Below, piece by piece: positions 34,450 to 47,109 of a DNA stretch of 64,000 nt. Source of the DNA: Manis javanica (Eukaryota > Chordata > Mammalia > Pholidota > Manidae); NCBI RefSeq assembly GCF_040802235.1, contig NC_133170.1, positions 7,455,001 through 7,519,000 of the forward strand, written 5' to 3'. A program made the position numbers and the translations under genes. Position 1 is the stretch's first letter. Every line of letters begins with the position of its first letter. The notes beneath the pieces were generated by a model. The model saw only the letters and a program-made list of their open reading frames with translations. It was not told where the DNA came from and made no database searches.

Positions 34450-36545
34450 GCAGGCACCGCCGCTGTATCTCGTGATGATTGTCTGCTCGGCTGTGTCCCT
34501 GGCGGAGGCTCAAACTGCCCCAACACCAAGCTGCCGGAAGCGTTCGGGCAGACTTCCCATTTCGTGAGCAAGGCCCTGTCTGTACGGCAAACGCGGTCTT
34601 GACCAGATGACCCGTTTAGTTTGTTCTTTACTCTGAAAGCAACAGCACAAAGCTGAATGGGGAGTGCAAATGGTTGTTTCAGGACCTCAACAGCATGGCT
34701 GCCATGTGCACTTGGCGCAAACTGGTGATTCATTTCCTTACTTTCATAAACTGTAAAATTCACTGATAAAATTTAAATGAAGAAGCTAAATAGCTGGGAG
34801 ACAAATGTAGACGCGTGCAGTCTGTTCTTCTCCCAGCCAATTCATCACTTGCTTTTCCAAGACCAGTGATAGACAGGTGAAGGTAGATTAAAGTTAGTGT
34901 ATTTATAAAATTATGAGACACCATATCTCATTCTTCTAATATTATTGATTGGCAGCCAGAAGACAGTGCCTTTGCTCTGTAATTGGAGATCAATACAGAA
35001 AAGAAGCCAAATGTAGTCTATAGAGTTTCACTTAGTTGGTGAAGTTCCAACTTTAGATTATTTTAGAGCTGCATTTCTTGAATGTAGTCAAATGGTCATC
35101 AGCTGTATCAAACAAATATGGTGAGAAATTTCTGATTTGCTTTATGACATAGCAAAGTAACAATAAATCCAGGAAGCTTCTATTTCAGCAGCTACAAAGA
35201 TTTACTTGCATAACAGCTTCTGAAGGAGCTCCTATTAATAGTAGATTTGATTCTTGCTATCTGTCTTGTCTTCATGCAAGGCAAAATATATTCTATAATC
35301 AAAATATGTTGGACCTCTTTCGACAGGACCGAGTTTCTTATGAGACAAATGGTGATAAAACTGTGATAGGTTATTTTGCTTAAGAGTGTTTAAAAAGCTA
35401 CTTTCACAGATAACTCAAGTGAAAGAAGAGTTTACTTCCTCCATAATTAAATGTACATGCCAACAGCTTACCTCCATCATTTAAAAGGGCAACTGTAATT
35501 GACTCATGAAATGTAGCAACGGATAGAAAAGAAGCTCTGTGTTTAAAAATGGCTGTATTTCTATGTGCTCAGTAGACCTTCACTTACACATGCACCACGA
35601 CCCGGGAGGTGCATCTGTGAAAGGACTGCATTCCGTCAAGTGGCATCTGCCTAAATCTTTAAGGTGTATCCAAGAGAGAGGAAACTTTATACGATCCACA
35701 TGAGGCTTGAAAATGTGGAAGGAACAACCCAACGATCACTAACTGGGAGTTATTTTTTTCTAGGAAATTCCTTCAAGATGGTAGCAACAAGTATGTTTGC
35801 TAAAAGCAAAGAGTAAAACTGGCCCAGCAACGTTCGGCATTAAGTTATTACCAAAAGAAGACCTTGTCAGATAAGGGCCTCTGTCTGGCTTTATATAGTA
35901 TCTATACAGAGATGAATAGAGTCCACTGGCAAGAGTTACTAATGTCAAAGGGATTGTGAGAGATTTGAATGACTAGAATTTTCTAGTGATTCCAGGAAGG
36001 CTGACATTAAAAATGTTCCTCTCATGGGGTCACTTTTTAATAACAGGTACCTGATGTTGGCAATTAACCTAAGCCAATTTGGCTGCTTGAAGATTACCAG
36101 GTGTTTGGGAAACACTGGTGGTCCTTGGTGTTCAGAGCTCGATGGGATGTAACACTGATGGCAGTTCTTGGATGAAATGCAGCTACAAGTGCAAACATTT
36201 GTTAGCGAGCAGGTACAAAAAGAGTTTTCTACCATCTGCTCTTGTAAGCTCGGGGAAGTCCCCACTCAGGCCTGGGGCTCTTTTACACAACCTTGCTTGG
36301 AAAACTCTAAAGACAAGTAAAAATAAACTGAGGCAGAGCAGTCCACTGTCTGCTGGGCAGGTTGGGCTCAGAGATGTTGTGAAGCTTGGGGACACAGGAC
36401 CAGACAGAACCCAGGTTCTAGCTCTGTAAGGCTTTTGGGCATGCCAGTCCAAGTCCTTTTCCATTTAGGGGTAAGGACGCCTGTACGATCTTCCTAGCTA
36501 ACCACCTGTCTTGGCATCACTTATTTCACTAGTTTAAAATTACCC
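34450..36545. other. Non-coding stretch, no gene seen
   Basis: Unique intronic sequence. Frames of 62-111 codons on either strand have no recognisable motif. Confidence 0.4.
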
Positions 36546-36547
36546 TT

Positions 36548-36846
36548 CACCCTTGAATAACGCAGGTTTGAACTTGGTGGGTCCACTTAGAGGTGGATTT
36601 TTTTCAGTAAATACATTGGGCATTTTTTGGAGATGTGTGACAATTTGAAAAGACATTTTCTTTTCTCTAGTTTACTATATTGTAGGAATACAGTATATAA
36701 TACAACATACAAAATATGTGTTAATTGTTTCTGTTGTGGGTCAGGCTTCAGTCAACAGTAGATTATTAGTAGTTAACTTTTTGGGGAGTCAACCTTATAC
36801 ATAGAATTTCGACTGCATGGGGGGTTGGCTATTTAAGGGTCAGCTG
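36548..36846. mobile_element. Tigger-type (Tc1/mariner) non-autonomous DNA transposon
   Basis: One end reads ACCCTTGAATAACGCAGG and the other TTAAGGGTCAGCTG, near-inverted ends. Internal words GAACTTGGTGGGTCCACTTA, TTCTTTTCTCTAGTTTACTA, ATACAGTATATAATACAACA and TTTCGACTGCATGGGGGGTT match a common mammalian Tigger-derived MITE. It has no transposase frame. Confidence 0.8.
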
Positions 36847-36849
36847 TAC

Positions 36850-38740
36850 TTCCCAACAGCCCTCATACTGAAGAACAATCCTCTGGTATAGATTTTGACA
36901 ACAGTATTGGCAGAACATGAACTCAAGAGCATGAGCTACTGAGTAGAGTATTTTAAGTGCTAACTACCCGCCTCTAACATTAAAGTTCACATGCAGGCAA
37001 CTCAGTGTTGACGCCAGTGCAGTGGGAATTGTCACACACAAAAGTCAATTGTCACACAGACAATATAAGGCCCCCTTCTTGCTTTAGTCCTTTCCTATTT
37101 ACTTTTTTTCTTTTTAAAAATCAACAAGCAATCAATGAGGTGAACAGATGATTTTCCTCCCAAGACACCTTACTGTTGACTAGTTAGAAACTCTAACTTT
37201 AAGATGAAAAGTTCCAAGGGAGTCCTTTTTTAGGTGGTGCTGGTAAAGGATAACTCTGTGAAGATCTGTTTGGCTGTTTATTCTTGAAAGAAGGCATAAG
37301 TTAGACAAAGTTTAAATAGTACACTGACTGGGACATCAGAAGTCTGTACTATTTATCTACCCACCTTCATATGCCTAAACCACCACTTCTCAAATGATCT
37401 GAAACGTGTCTGATGACAGAATCCATATTCTGAGTAAACTCTCTTAGTATCCTGTGTCATGCTAGAACACACTCTAAGAAATGTTATAAACTACCCCAGA
37501 CAGAATGAGGTTAAGAAAGAAAAGTTTCCACATAAGAAGAGGTTTCCACATAAAACGCCCTCTCGAGAGACCATTTCAATATCTGGCAAAGCATTTTTGT
37601 ATCAGAAATACATCTTTCTTGCAATTTTAAACCCATGGCCTGCTGTCCTGTTCTCAGTGGAGATGAGAACAGTGGGTCACTGTTTTCATCGTATGAATTC
37701 ATTATTCATTTAGGGAACCTTATTACAACGTCCATCTGCTGCTTGAGCCACAAGAGCACTGAGTCCAGTTCATTAATATGTCTCTGGTTTTAATCTTCAG
37801 CAGGGAATCATCAGCTGTAGCTCTCCTAGGGACGCTATGAGCTCAGAGACTATGGTAGAGTCACTTGGGGGTTAGGTTCTAAAACCACATAAAAAGCAAA
37901 AATCACAGAGCCAAGATTACTCTCAAAAATCCTTTAGGAGGCTCCGTGTTAGAGAATGAAGCCAAACCAGAGAAATCATTCTTTAGAACTGGGACAAATG
38001 CCCATTTCTTTGATTGAGTATTGGGTAAATTAACACTCATATAAGGATGTCATATTGTATGAAAATTATAAATCTTTAAACACTAGAATCCCATTCATCA
38101 CTGCGTGATGCTCACACCATGAGAGCTCACAGGAGCTGAGATTGCCTCAGAAAAGGACACATTTATCTCATCTTCTGCTCTCTCCCGGGACTACACTTAT
38201 TGAAGGCAATGTCTTCTCTTTTTTGGTTTCTGTTTCTTTAAAAAAAATTTTTTTACTGACTTAGTGTAATTGATTTGTGTAAATATACTAAGGCAATATA
38301 ATTTTTAGTCTGATTTAAAAGGTAAATGTAGAAATGTACATATGTATAAGAATGTATACATACAAATACATATTTATATAAATACACAGAAATACACATG
38401 TAAATATGTACATATTTATCCTTTAAATTGGACTAAAATATATAAATTGCAAAGCAAACTAAATTTGTTCAGTTTTGTTTTGTTTCATATCTGTAAACCT
38501 TGTTTCATTTCAGTAAATGTTCAGCAGATACCCATACTATGCAAGGAGCACAGGGGCACTTGGGCAAAAACATGAATACAGCAGTATCTGCCCCCAAAGA
38601 CTTCAAAACTGATCTAGAATATGAACAAAGAAAACTACAATCCAAGTAAGATGATGTTAAGTATCAAAATTGGGCAAACCTTCTTAATTACCTTGGGTGA
38701 GTCCTCTTACAAGCCCTCCTCACCAGTCTCTGCAGTGGCT
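36850..38740. other. Non-coding stretch, no gene seen
   Basis: It is AT-rich, with a low-complexity ATA/ACATA tract at 38325-38415. Short frames only. Confidence 0.4.
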
Positions 38741-38744
38741 CTTA

Positions 38745-39165
38745 GTAATGCAGGGCCACACATCATCCATCATTCAACAGATTTGGGGGCAGTGCCTCAA
38801 TGGCCAGACACTGTTCTGGGTTCTCTAGGATACATCAGTGAGCCACATGCAGAAAAACCCCTTACCTCCATGGGGCTAACCTTCTAATTGGGGTGGAGAC
38901 TGGGGTTTTGAGAGGCATGACAAATTAGTCAATTATGTAGTAAGTTAAAAAGGTGATACATGTCACAGGAAGAAAACAAGATAGAGCGCTGACAAGGAGC
39001 CCCTGGAATGCAGGGCTTCAGGGCGGGTGGGGGTTGGTTGTAGTTTTACACAGAGCGCCCAGGGAAGGGGGTCATTCAGTAAAGACTTGAAAGAGGAGCT
39101 CTGGGGCAGAGTGTTCCTGGCGGAGGGACCAGACAAAGGCCTGGGGGTGGGGGAAGGTGCCTGTT
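38745..39165 (+). repeat. Ancient mammalian interspersed repeat, unnamed
   Basis: It runs from ATTCAACAGATTTGGGG through CACTGTTCTGGGTTCTCTAG, GGATACATCAGTGAGC and CATGTCACAGGAAGAAAAC to GACAAAGGCCTGGGGG. The copy at 40.26 kb has the same order. Confidence 0.5.
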
Positions 39166-39215
39166 GACCCCAAGGAGCGGTGAGGATAGAGTAGCTGGTG
39201 CTGAGCGGGTGGGGG

Positions 39216-39223
39216 TGACGTCA
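39216..39223. promoter_or_regulatory. Full palindromic CRE motif (TGACGTCA)
   Basis: An exact CREB/ATF consensus in a G-rich context (GGGGGTGACGTCAGGGAGG). It is one of two such matches in the window. Activity is unknown. Confidence 0.3.
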
Positions 39224-39321
39224 GGGAGGTGGGGGGAGAGGTAGTAGAGAGGGGACTTGGGGTCCAACCATGTGGGATCTTGTTCGTCTCTGAAACGCCT
39301 GGGGGAGCCACTGCTGCTCTC

Positions 39322-39357
39322 TGGGGCTGCTGGCCTGGGGTTGGGGGGTGGGGGTGG
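39322..39357 (+). other. Potential G-quadruplex sequence
   Basis: It has four G-runs of four or more bases: GGGG, a ten-base loop, then GGGGTTGGGGGGTGGGGG. The whole 39.2-39.4 kb block is G-rich on the plus strand. Confidence 0.6.
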
Positions 39358-39929
39358 AATTCAGGAGGGGAGGCCTCCGAGGGCAAGAGCAGCCTGTCTT
39401 GTGAAACTGCCCAGATTTCTGGAGGTAGTGATCGATGTAAGTCTATTAAATAAATGAATCTGTAAACCACTTCTGAAGAGGCAGCGAGTTCTCACTTCAC
39501 GAATGCTCCGCCTCTGTTAAGTCTATGGCTGTTGAAGGCAAATTGTGCCAAGTGTGGAATTCAATCTGCTTTTCTTTATTTTAAAATTGTTGGTTAATAC
39601 ATACGTGGACAGGAATTCAGATTGCAGAGGGGCAACAGAAAATGACAAAAAGCTCATTTACAAAACACTTTCCACAGCTTGTTTAACCACCCGGCGAGTC
39701 TCTTTCACTAGGGTGTCTAATTTGGCTGAATTGAGTATCAGTGTAAATGTATTATGTCCTGTATCAACCCAGGAGATCCCGTAGTGCCTCGGCTCAGAGA
39801 AGGGCAACCTCTTGATGCTCAGTTCTCCATATGACCTTCAACTACGCACATGCCATTCATACCAGAGTGTATAAAAAAGAAGAAAAATGGCAGTTCAGCT
39901 TCCTAGTGTTTGGTGGATAGAAAAGACAT

Positions 39930-40090
39930 TGGAAATTATCCAACACCGTTAATCCTCTCTCACTTTATAGGTGAGAAAAATGGAGATGAAGAAATGTGTA
40001 ATAATTAGGCCAAATTCATGCCAGAAGCCAGGCTTGGGGTAGAACTGAGTAGAACCCAGGTTTCCTGACCACAAGGCCACTCTTTTTTCC
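39930..40090 (-). repeat. MIR SINE
   Basis: Reverse-complement MIR words are seen: CTTTATAGGTGAGAAAAATGG, AGAACCCAGGTTTCCTGACC and AAGGCCACTCTTTT. Confidence 0.6.
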
Positions 40091-40259
40091 TCCACTCTCT
40101 GGTGTCTCTCTTTGCCTCTGGTACAACTTGTAAATACATATTCTCTGCGTCACTAGCCTTCAAAAGGACAAAACAAATCAGGGGTTTGACAATGCTCAGA
40201 TCTTTCAGAAACACAACTGAGGAACCTTAGTGCATGCTTTTTTTTTTTTCTGATTAAAA

Positions 40260-40830
40260 TATTTCTTGAGCATATGTTAAATGTCAAGCAGTGTTCTAAG
40301 CTGTGGAACTGCAGATAATAAAGTTCCTGCCCTTGTTTGGCTTACTTTCTTATAGGAGGAAACAGTGACAAACCAAGAAACCACCAAGAACATGTCTAGT
40401 AGTGATAAGTGGTATGAAGAAAAATAAGTCAGGTTAAGGGGATACAGAGCAATGAGGTAGGGTGCTTTTGTATATAATGGGGTGCTTGGGGAAGACTTCT
40501 CTAGTAAGAAGACTCCAAAATGTGGTCAAGGGTCTGAATGAAGTGAAGGACTGAGTCATGTGCATACCTGGGGGAAGGGCATTCCAGGCAGTGGTAACAG
40601 CATGTGCAAAGGCCCTGAGGCAGGGGTGTGATTGGCATGTTGGGAGACTATCAAGAAAGCCAGGGTGTCTGGGTTGGAGTGAGCAAGAAAAAGTGGAAGG
40701 AGCAGAAGACTGAGGAATTAGTGAAGGGCCAGATATTTAGGACCTTGTGTGCCAATGTAAGGCATGTGGCCTTTACTCTGATGGGAGAGACTTTTGAAGA
40801 GGCAGGGGAGGTTCGTGCTGTGGTTTGTGT
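40260..40830 (+). repeat. Ancient mammalian interspersed repeat, unnamed
   Basis: It reads TCAAGCAGTGTTCTAAGCTG, AGTAGTGATAAGTGGTATGA, GGGCATTCCAGGCAGTGG, ATGTGCAAAGGCCCTGAGGC and AGGACCTTGTGTGCCAATG. The family is common across mammals. The 73-codon frame at 40628-40849 is part of it and not a gene. Confidence 0.55.
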
Positions 40831-41678
40831 TTTTAAAGGACTGCTCTGAATGTTATTTGGATGCTCTAATTTTTATAGTGCATGCTTTAATTTCAAGGCT
40901 TTCTATTCTTTCAGTCATGAACCATGATCACACCTGTATCTTCTGTTTAAGGACTCAGCTCTCTGAAGTGGCTCATCTTCTGGAGCTGTAAATGACATGA
41001 TTTATTGAGGTTTCATGGGTAGAAACAACCTTCATTGGGGAAAAATACATTAGTATCTCAATGACTTTACTGAAAATCAAAATTACCATGATCAAGTTGA
41101 ATAAACAACTTTTTCCACCAAAAATATCCATCATAATTTTAGTAGTTTATAATTCCTTTCCTAGTCAGCTATGGGGAAGCATTACATACGAAAATCAAAT
41201 ACAAAGTACAAAAGATAAAAATCTATGATAAAGATGTAATTGTCAGATATATAACAGTCTACCAACCAATAACTGAAATATATTGGTTATTCATTAGGTT
41301 CAAAGTGTATATGCAGCCTTTTATGTAAGACCAAGCATTAATTCTTCCTTCCATCCAATTAAGACTAGTGTTTTTTGTGTGTGCATGTGATCTATTAATT
41401 GCCTTCATTCCTTAAAAATCCATACCTATGTTGACTTTAAATACTTCAATACACATGAAGGTTAAATCTTTAAGAAGACATGGCAGTACTCTCTGCTTAG
41501 GGTGATTTTGGAAACAATTTCTAACATATATAAATAATGACCATGATTTGCATAAATGTGAAAAATATTAAAAATTTGTAAAGTTTACATACAGGAAATA
41601 TACCTTCCTATCTGGTTATAAAGTTAATATATCTGAAGTTTAGTAAATTATGCTTAGGTTCATTTTTTGTTTTTTTAA

Positions 41679-42352
41679 ATTATTTTTTATTTTGGTATCA
41701 TTAATCTATAATTACATGAGCAACATATGGTTACTAGACTCCCCCATCACCAAGTCCCCCACCACATACCCCATTACAGTCACTGTCCATCAGCGTAGTA
41801 AGATGCTATAGAATCACTACTTGCCTTCTCTGTGTTGTACAGCCCTCCCCATGCCCCTCGCCTACATTATGTCTGCTAATAGTAATGCCCCTTTTTCCCC
41901 CTTGTCCCTCCCCTCCCACCCATCCTCCCCAGTCCCTTTCCCTTTGGTAACTGTTAGTGCATTCTTGGGTTCTGTGAGTCTGCTGCTGTTTTGTTCCTTC
42001 AGTTTTTTCTTTGTTCTTATACTCCACAAATGAGTGAAATCATTTGATACTTGTCTTTCTCTGCCTGGCTTATTTCACTGAGCATAATACCCTCTAGCTC
42101 CATCCATGTTGTTGCAAATGGTAGGATTTGTTTTTTTCTTATGGCTGAATAATATTCCATTGTGTATATGTACCACATCTTCTTTATCCATTCATGTACT
42201 GATGGACACTTAGGTTGCTTCCATTTCTTGGCTATTGTAAATAGTGCAGCAATAAACATAGGGGTGCATCTGTCTTTTTCAAACTGGGCTCCTGCATTCT
42301 TAGGGTAAATTTCTAGGAGTGGAATTCTGGGTCAAATGGTATTTCTATTTCT
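41679..42352 (-). mobile_element. 5'-truncated L1, about 0.67 kb, with ORF2 C-terminal frame
   Basis: The plus strand is the reverse complement of an L1 end: TATCATTAATCTATAATTAC, GTCCATCAGCGTAGTAAGATG, CCATTGTGTATATGTACCAC, ATTGTAAATAGTGCAGCAAT and GTCAAATGGTATTTC. It is flanked by the near-identical ATTTTTTGTTTTTTTAA (41662-41678) and ATTTTTTGTTTTTTAA (42353-42368), a likely target-site duplication. The minus-strand frame at 42017-42259 (80 codons) keeps the ORF2 end, including WMELEGIMLSEISQAEKDK. No complete ORF2. Confidence 0.9.
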
Positions 42353-42369
42353 ATTTTTTGTTTTTTAAC

Positions 42370-43410
42370 CTGTTCATTGAAAAGATGCTTCTTTAGCAAT
42401 AGGAACCTTAACTACATTAGCAAGGGTATTTTGAAAGAGGTCAACTCTTAGTCTTATAAAAATGTAGGTGCAAGAAAGTGGGAAAGAGTATGTGTAGGTC
42501 TCCATGTGATTTGTTAAAACACGTCCCATGTTCATGTATTAGGAGAATTTTTGTTTGGAATCAGTAAAACTGGCATTCTAAATCACTCAGCATTCCCAGT
42601 TCTTTATCAGCTGCAGCTGTTTAGAACCAGTTGGGATGCAATAGAACATTCAGTTTGCTGCCTTCCGTGCATGAACTGCTATGAGTCAGAAATTTCCTTT
42701 AAATGTGGCAGCTACGATGGTGATCATGATGCTAATTATGATCATGCTATCTGCTCCTGGATTGTAAAGTAATTCCTAAATCATTTGTATTTGTCCAGTC
42801 TTGTTTTCTCTCTGCCGGACAAAATGGCCTTCCAAACTCTTAATGATTTATTTTTAATTTTTAAGCATGTTTATTTTTATGGATTTGGTCACATTTTATA
42901 AGAAATCACCCTCAACAGTGTTCAAGTCATGGGCCATCTGATTTTCAGAGCTACCCACTGGAGTTTTCCCCAAGTTATTTGAGATCACAGAGTTTACTGC
43001 TTAGTACAGAATGATGTCCTCAGGAAAGAAATATTAATATACCTACCTGTGCGTACAAGGTAACGATGATCTGTTTCTATTATCTCCACAATCTCTCAGA
43101 GCTACATTAAAAAAAAGTATTGACTGCAAAGCAGAATAACTGCACAGTAAATGTGGCCTGAGAGCCCTATTTGTGTTCTGCAAAAGAAATGAGAGAAGTT
43201 TTGCAGTCTTAACACCACAGGCACTCAGGCCAGAGGTTGAGAATCCCTTATAGTGACTGTTCAGTGGGTTGAAGAGCACAAAAAAGTGTCCTGAGATGTT
43301 AGGCCAAGAGCCATTTCTGAGAGTACCTGAACTGCAAGCCACTGGGAGTTTTTGCAACAGGCTGGTAGTTTTGTCTTCCAGCATATGCCCCTGTGCATCC
43401 AGTTGGAAAG
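42370..43410. other. Non-coding stretch, no gene seen
   Basis: Unique sequence. A 113-codon minus-strand frame (43043-43384) has no recognisable family motif. Confidence 0.4.
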
Positions 43411-43419
43411 CAGATTAAT

Positions 43420-44340
43420 CGACGTCAGCAGTTCTCACACTTTTTTCTTACAGTCCCTTTTACTTTTAAAAATTATTGAGGACCTAAAGAGCATTCATAT
43501 TTGTCTCATGCATATCAATATTTGCCATATTAGTAATGTAAACAGGGAAATTAAAAATATTTATTAATTCATTAAAAATAATAATACACCTATTGCATGT
43601 TAATATGCATGTAAAAATTTTTTTTCCAATACAAAAAAATGAGTGAACAATACCATTGTTTTGCAGATCTTTTTAATAGTTGGCTTTCTGGCTTCGCATA
43701 GTTGTTTCTGCATTCAATCTGTTGTGATATGTTTTGGCTGAATTATATGAAGAAAATCCAGCCTCACAGAGATATGTAGTTGGAAAAGGGAGGAGTATTT
43801 TATTGGCTCTTTTGGTAAATCATGCATATTCTTCATTGATATTATACCAAGCCTGGATAAGTGGTTGTTTCTTAAAGGTTGGGTGCAATTTGGACTCTTT
43901 AAATCTTATCAAATGAAACCTTAATGTCCTGTTACATGAAAATAATTGGTCTATCTCAATTTTCAGTGGGTCTCTTACCAATGTCTGATTTTATTACATC
44001 ATGCATTGGGCATTTAAATTACTGGGTCACTGAATTGTGCAGCTGTTCCAAAAGACTCATTATATGATACAAAAAATCATATTAATTAATATCCAACATA
44101 TATCATCAGAAAAAGCTGTATGTGTTCAGAAGCTCATGATACAGGTACAGTCTTTCTAAATTTCTGATTTTTGCTTGAAAGCAGTTTTTATCTTTGGCAA
44201 CAAATAGCATCAGTTATTTTCCTTGAAGTGATGGCTCACTTCATTCAATTTCAGGAACATGTCTTCCCAATATTCAAATCTTAAAAAACCATAGCTTGCC
44301 TGTCAGTCATTCTTTCGAGTGAAAAGGGTATATTTTTTAA
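43420..44340. mobile_element. Large hAT-type DNA transposon remnant
   Basis: It begins AGCAGTTCTCACACTTTTTTC and continues AAATTATTGAGGACCTAAAG, TCTTTTTAATAGTTGGCTTTC, CATTCAATCTGTTGTGATAT, TTTGGCAACAAATAGCATCA and CACTTCATTCAATTTCAGGA. Parts of this match a common ancient mammalian hAT (Charlie-like) element, and about 0.9 kb is kept. Frames are broken. Confidence 0.55.
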
Positions 44341-44419
44341 AACAAAGTAGCTAGTTCTGCTTGTAACCCACATGCAGGCATTGAGCTGGACAGTCCAGCT
44401 GGGCCCGTCCTTCAGGGCC

Positions 44420-44680
44420 TAGCCCTGGTCCCAAACACGGGAGAGAAGGAGTCGCCTTGGAAGTGCGTCCCAGTCCCGGCTCCTCAGGTCCGCCCTGGCC
44501 GTGCATGTCATGCCGGCAGAGGCTCCAACAGACAAGGGAGCAGGGGGGCTCTGCCCCACTGTGCCCCTTCTGAATTCCTCACCCACAGAGCCCACGAGCA
44601 TGATTAAATGGTGTTGCTTCACACCCCTAAGTTCTGGGATGGCTTGTTACTTAGCAGCAGCTGCCTGAAATGGGGGTGTG
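44420..44680 (+). mobile_element. MaLR-type LTR 3' part
   Basis: The end GAGCATGATTAAATGGTGTTG, CACCCCTAAGTTCTGGGATGG, CTTGTTACTTAGCAGCAGCT and GCCTGAAA matches the tail of an MLT-type LTR, with ATTAAA as a possible poly(A) signal. The upstream part is GC-rich and diverged. Confidence 0.6.
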
Positions 44681-44684
44681 AGGG

Positions 44685-45280
44685 CCTATTAGACAATAGG
44701 AGCCCACCCACTTCGCTTGTAATTGATGGTCCTCCTTTCTCCACCGTTCGTTCATTTGGCCACTTCTTCAAAGGCAGCAGCTGGATGAGGTGGAGAATGG
44801 CCTGAGGTCAGTCAACAGGAAAGACGTATAGAAGTTCAGCAAGTTCCCAACTGATTCCTTGTTGGTTCTGATGCTCAGTGTGCCAGGTGTGTGCAGTACA
44901 AAGTGCAGCATCTGTCTCAGGACCTGAAGCAGGATGGGCGAGCTGTGTGGTGGCCCTCACTGTCTGAGATGACAGTGCATTGCGAGGTCTTCGAAAATGA
45001 AACATTAAAGTGACACTTAAAAGAAGGGTTAATCATTCTAACAGTGAAGGTCATAATATTTATATGCTCCTGAAATCCCCTGAATTTTAAGTACCCAGAG
45101 GGTTTAATTTAATGGACAACATGAAACTATTCTCTGCCCCAAACCATTTTTAATTTCTTGATTTACTTGCCTGTGTTAAGGCAATTATAAGAAGGACATT
45201 AAAGATCCACTGAGTTGAAAATCTAAGCCCATGCCTCATCCACAAAAGGTAGAAAACTTTGAGCAGAAACATCACAATCC
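44685..45280. other. Non-coding stretch, no gene seen
   Basis: Unique sequence with short frames and no recognisable motif. Confidence 0.4.
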
Positions 45281-45284
45281 CCAG

Positions 45285-45395
45285 CTGAGTTCCGTGAGGG
45301 CAGGGTTCACGTCTGTGGTGGGCTGTAGCCACAGGTCTACAATAGTCCTTAGCACGTAGTGTGTGCTTGGTATTTATTTACTGAATAGTGACTGA
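45285..45395 (+). repeat. L2 LINE 3' end
   Basis: It reads TCCGTGAGGGCAGGGTTCAC, CCTTAGCACGTAGTGTGTGC and TATTTACTGAATAGTGACTG, the usual L2 tail. Confidence 0.55.
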
Positions 45396-45459
45396 ATGTG
45401 ACAGACTCTGCAGGGTGGGGAACTGCAGAAAAGAGAAGAGGAAATGTCCGTCAATTCCA

Positions 45460-45540
45460 TGAGTATCTATAATATAAATTATACGTAGGATATTAATATA
45501 TATTTATATATTGTATATATAATATATACTTACATATGTT
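45460..45540. repeat. AT-rich low-complexity tract
   Basis: It has repeated TATATAAT/ATATATTT words, nearly all A/T. Confidence 0.8.
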
Positions 45541-45854
45541 GTTTATATCAAACGAAGATAATATTTCATGTAGGGTTCGCTGAGCTTTCTGATGTGGAAG
45601 GAGTAGCTCTGGGCCTGAATTTAGTGTTTTGGGTAGGGTGAGGAAGGAGTATGTAATGTGGAGTGTATACAGTGAAAAGTCAAAATCAGCTCAAATTTTA
45701 TCTAATCACAGGACAGAGCTGTATATCCTCAGCCCAGTGTTCTGTAAGGTATTAAGAGTTTTCTCCTGTAAGACAAACACTAAGTGGCATATAAATCAAG
45801 ACAACTAAAGAAATGGGATTTAGTAGGAAAATAGTTTTTTCTTGTGTTTTATGA

Positions 45855-46000
45855 TTTGTTTTGGCCTTGTACAGATGCCTGGCTTTAGTGCATCTGCATA
45901 TCAACAGGCGTTCCTCAGGGGTGGATATGGATAGTCCATCTCTATATCAATGGGTAATTACCTGGGTGATGGAGGGTTTATCTGAACCTGAGAGGTTAGG
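45855..46000 (-). mobile_element. LTR fragment related to the 52.6 kb LTR
   Basis: CTGGCTTTAGTGCATCTGCA, ATATCAACAGGCGTTCCTCA and TCCATCTCTATATCAATGGG line up with 52616-52700 (CTGGCCTTAGTGCATCGCCA...). The element reads on the minus strand and may extend further, to about 46200. Confidence 0.6.
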
Positions 46001-46544
46001 GGGAGTGTTGGTCTGCTTCTTCTGGAGCAGGAAAGAGAGATGACCCCAGACCGCAGTTTGTAAGCCATAAACGGGTTTTAAACTTCATTTCTCCTTTTGA
46101 CTAATTTTGGTTTTATAGGTATTGTGTCCTGGGATTTCCTCTCCCTGGAGTTACAAGTTTCCTTTTCAAGAGTGGGAAAGCTGCCCTCCTGACTCAAATA
46201 TGCCAACTTGGCAAACATCTAGCCCACTTCAGCAGGGCTGGAGCATGCTGCCCAGGCAGCCTCACTCTCCAAAGTAGCCCAGTGCTTGGAATTAAATAAA
46301 AAGTGACCTGTTAATGTTTGTCCTTCACTCTCAATATGTTAGCAAAAATGTCCACCTAGAAGTCCATCAAGAATCATCTAGTAAATGGTGTTTTTAGGGG
46401 ACACAGAAGTGGTCCTAAGCAGCTCTCTACCCTTGAGAGATTAATGGGAGACTAGTTGCATGTACAGTGGGAAACGGGTGACTCACTGAGCTAAGCGCTT
46501 CCTGGGGAATTGAGTCCAATCCCTCTTGGCAGGGCAAATGGGAA

Positions 46545-46690
46545 AAGCATAGGTTCAGGGATCAGACAGACTGGGTTCCAGTCCTGACTGCCACTTACTA
46601 GTAACTTCATGGATGTGGGCAACATTTTTCAATCTCTCAGACCCTCAGTTTCCTTCAGGAAAAACGGCAATTACATATGGACCACAAAAT
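46545..46690 (+). repeat. MIR SINE
   Basis: It contains GACTGGGTTCCAGTCCTGAC, TGCCACTTACTAGTAACTTC and CCTCAGTTTCCTTCAGGAAA. Confidence 0.75.
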
Positions 46691-46849
46691 AAAGTTGCCA
46701 GATAAAACACATAAAAGTGGAGATCCAGTTAAATTTGAATTTTGATCAACATTGAATGCTTTTTAAAATACAAGTATGTCCTAAATATTGCAAAGGACAT
46801 AGCTATACTAACATTATTTGATATCTGTATCTTATGAAAAATGTCACCT

Positions 46850-47105
46850 CAATGTTTAGTTACCATCCATCACCGCATGGCTACAATTTTTTTATTGTGA
46901 TGAGAACTTTTAAGATTTACTCCCTCAGCAATTTTTAAATATGCAATCCATTATTATTAACTAAAATTACCATGGTGTACATTACATCCCCAGGACTTAC
47001 CTATTTTATAATTGAAAGTTTGTACCTTTTGACCAGCTTCACCCATTTTTTTACACTGCCCCCCTTGCCCTGACTTTGTGCCTCTGATAAACACCAATAT
47101 GAGCT
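46850..47105 (-). mobile_element. Old L1 3' UTR fragment
   Basis: The plus strand reads AATGTTTAGTTACCATCCAT, TGTGATGAGAACTTTTAAGA, TATTATTAACTAAAATTACC and GAAAGTTTGTACCTTTTGACC, the reverse complement of an L1M 3' UTR. Confidence 0.8.
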
Positions 47106-47109
47106 TGGG

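Noticed and set aside
33974..34513. A 179-codon minus-strand frame over the CpG island
   Set aside because: It follows the GC-rich block, has a low-complexity Ala/Ser/Arg composition and ends in AT-rich intron. No domain was recognised. It may overlap a non-coding first exon, but not a supported protein.
42017..42259. An 80-codon open frame that looks like a small protein
   Set aside because: It is the C-terminal end of L1 ORF2 in a truncated L1, not a host gene.
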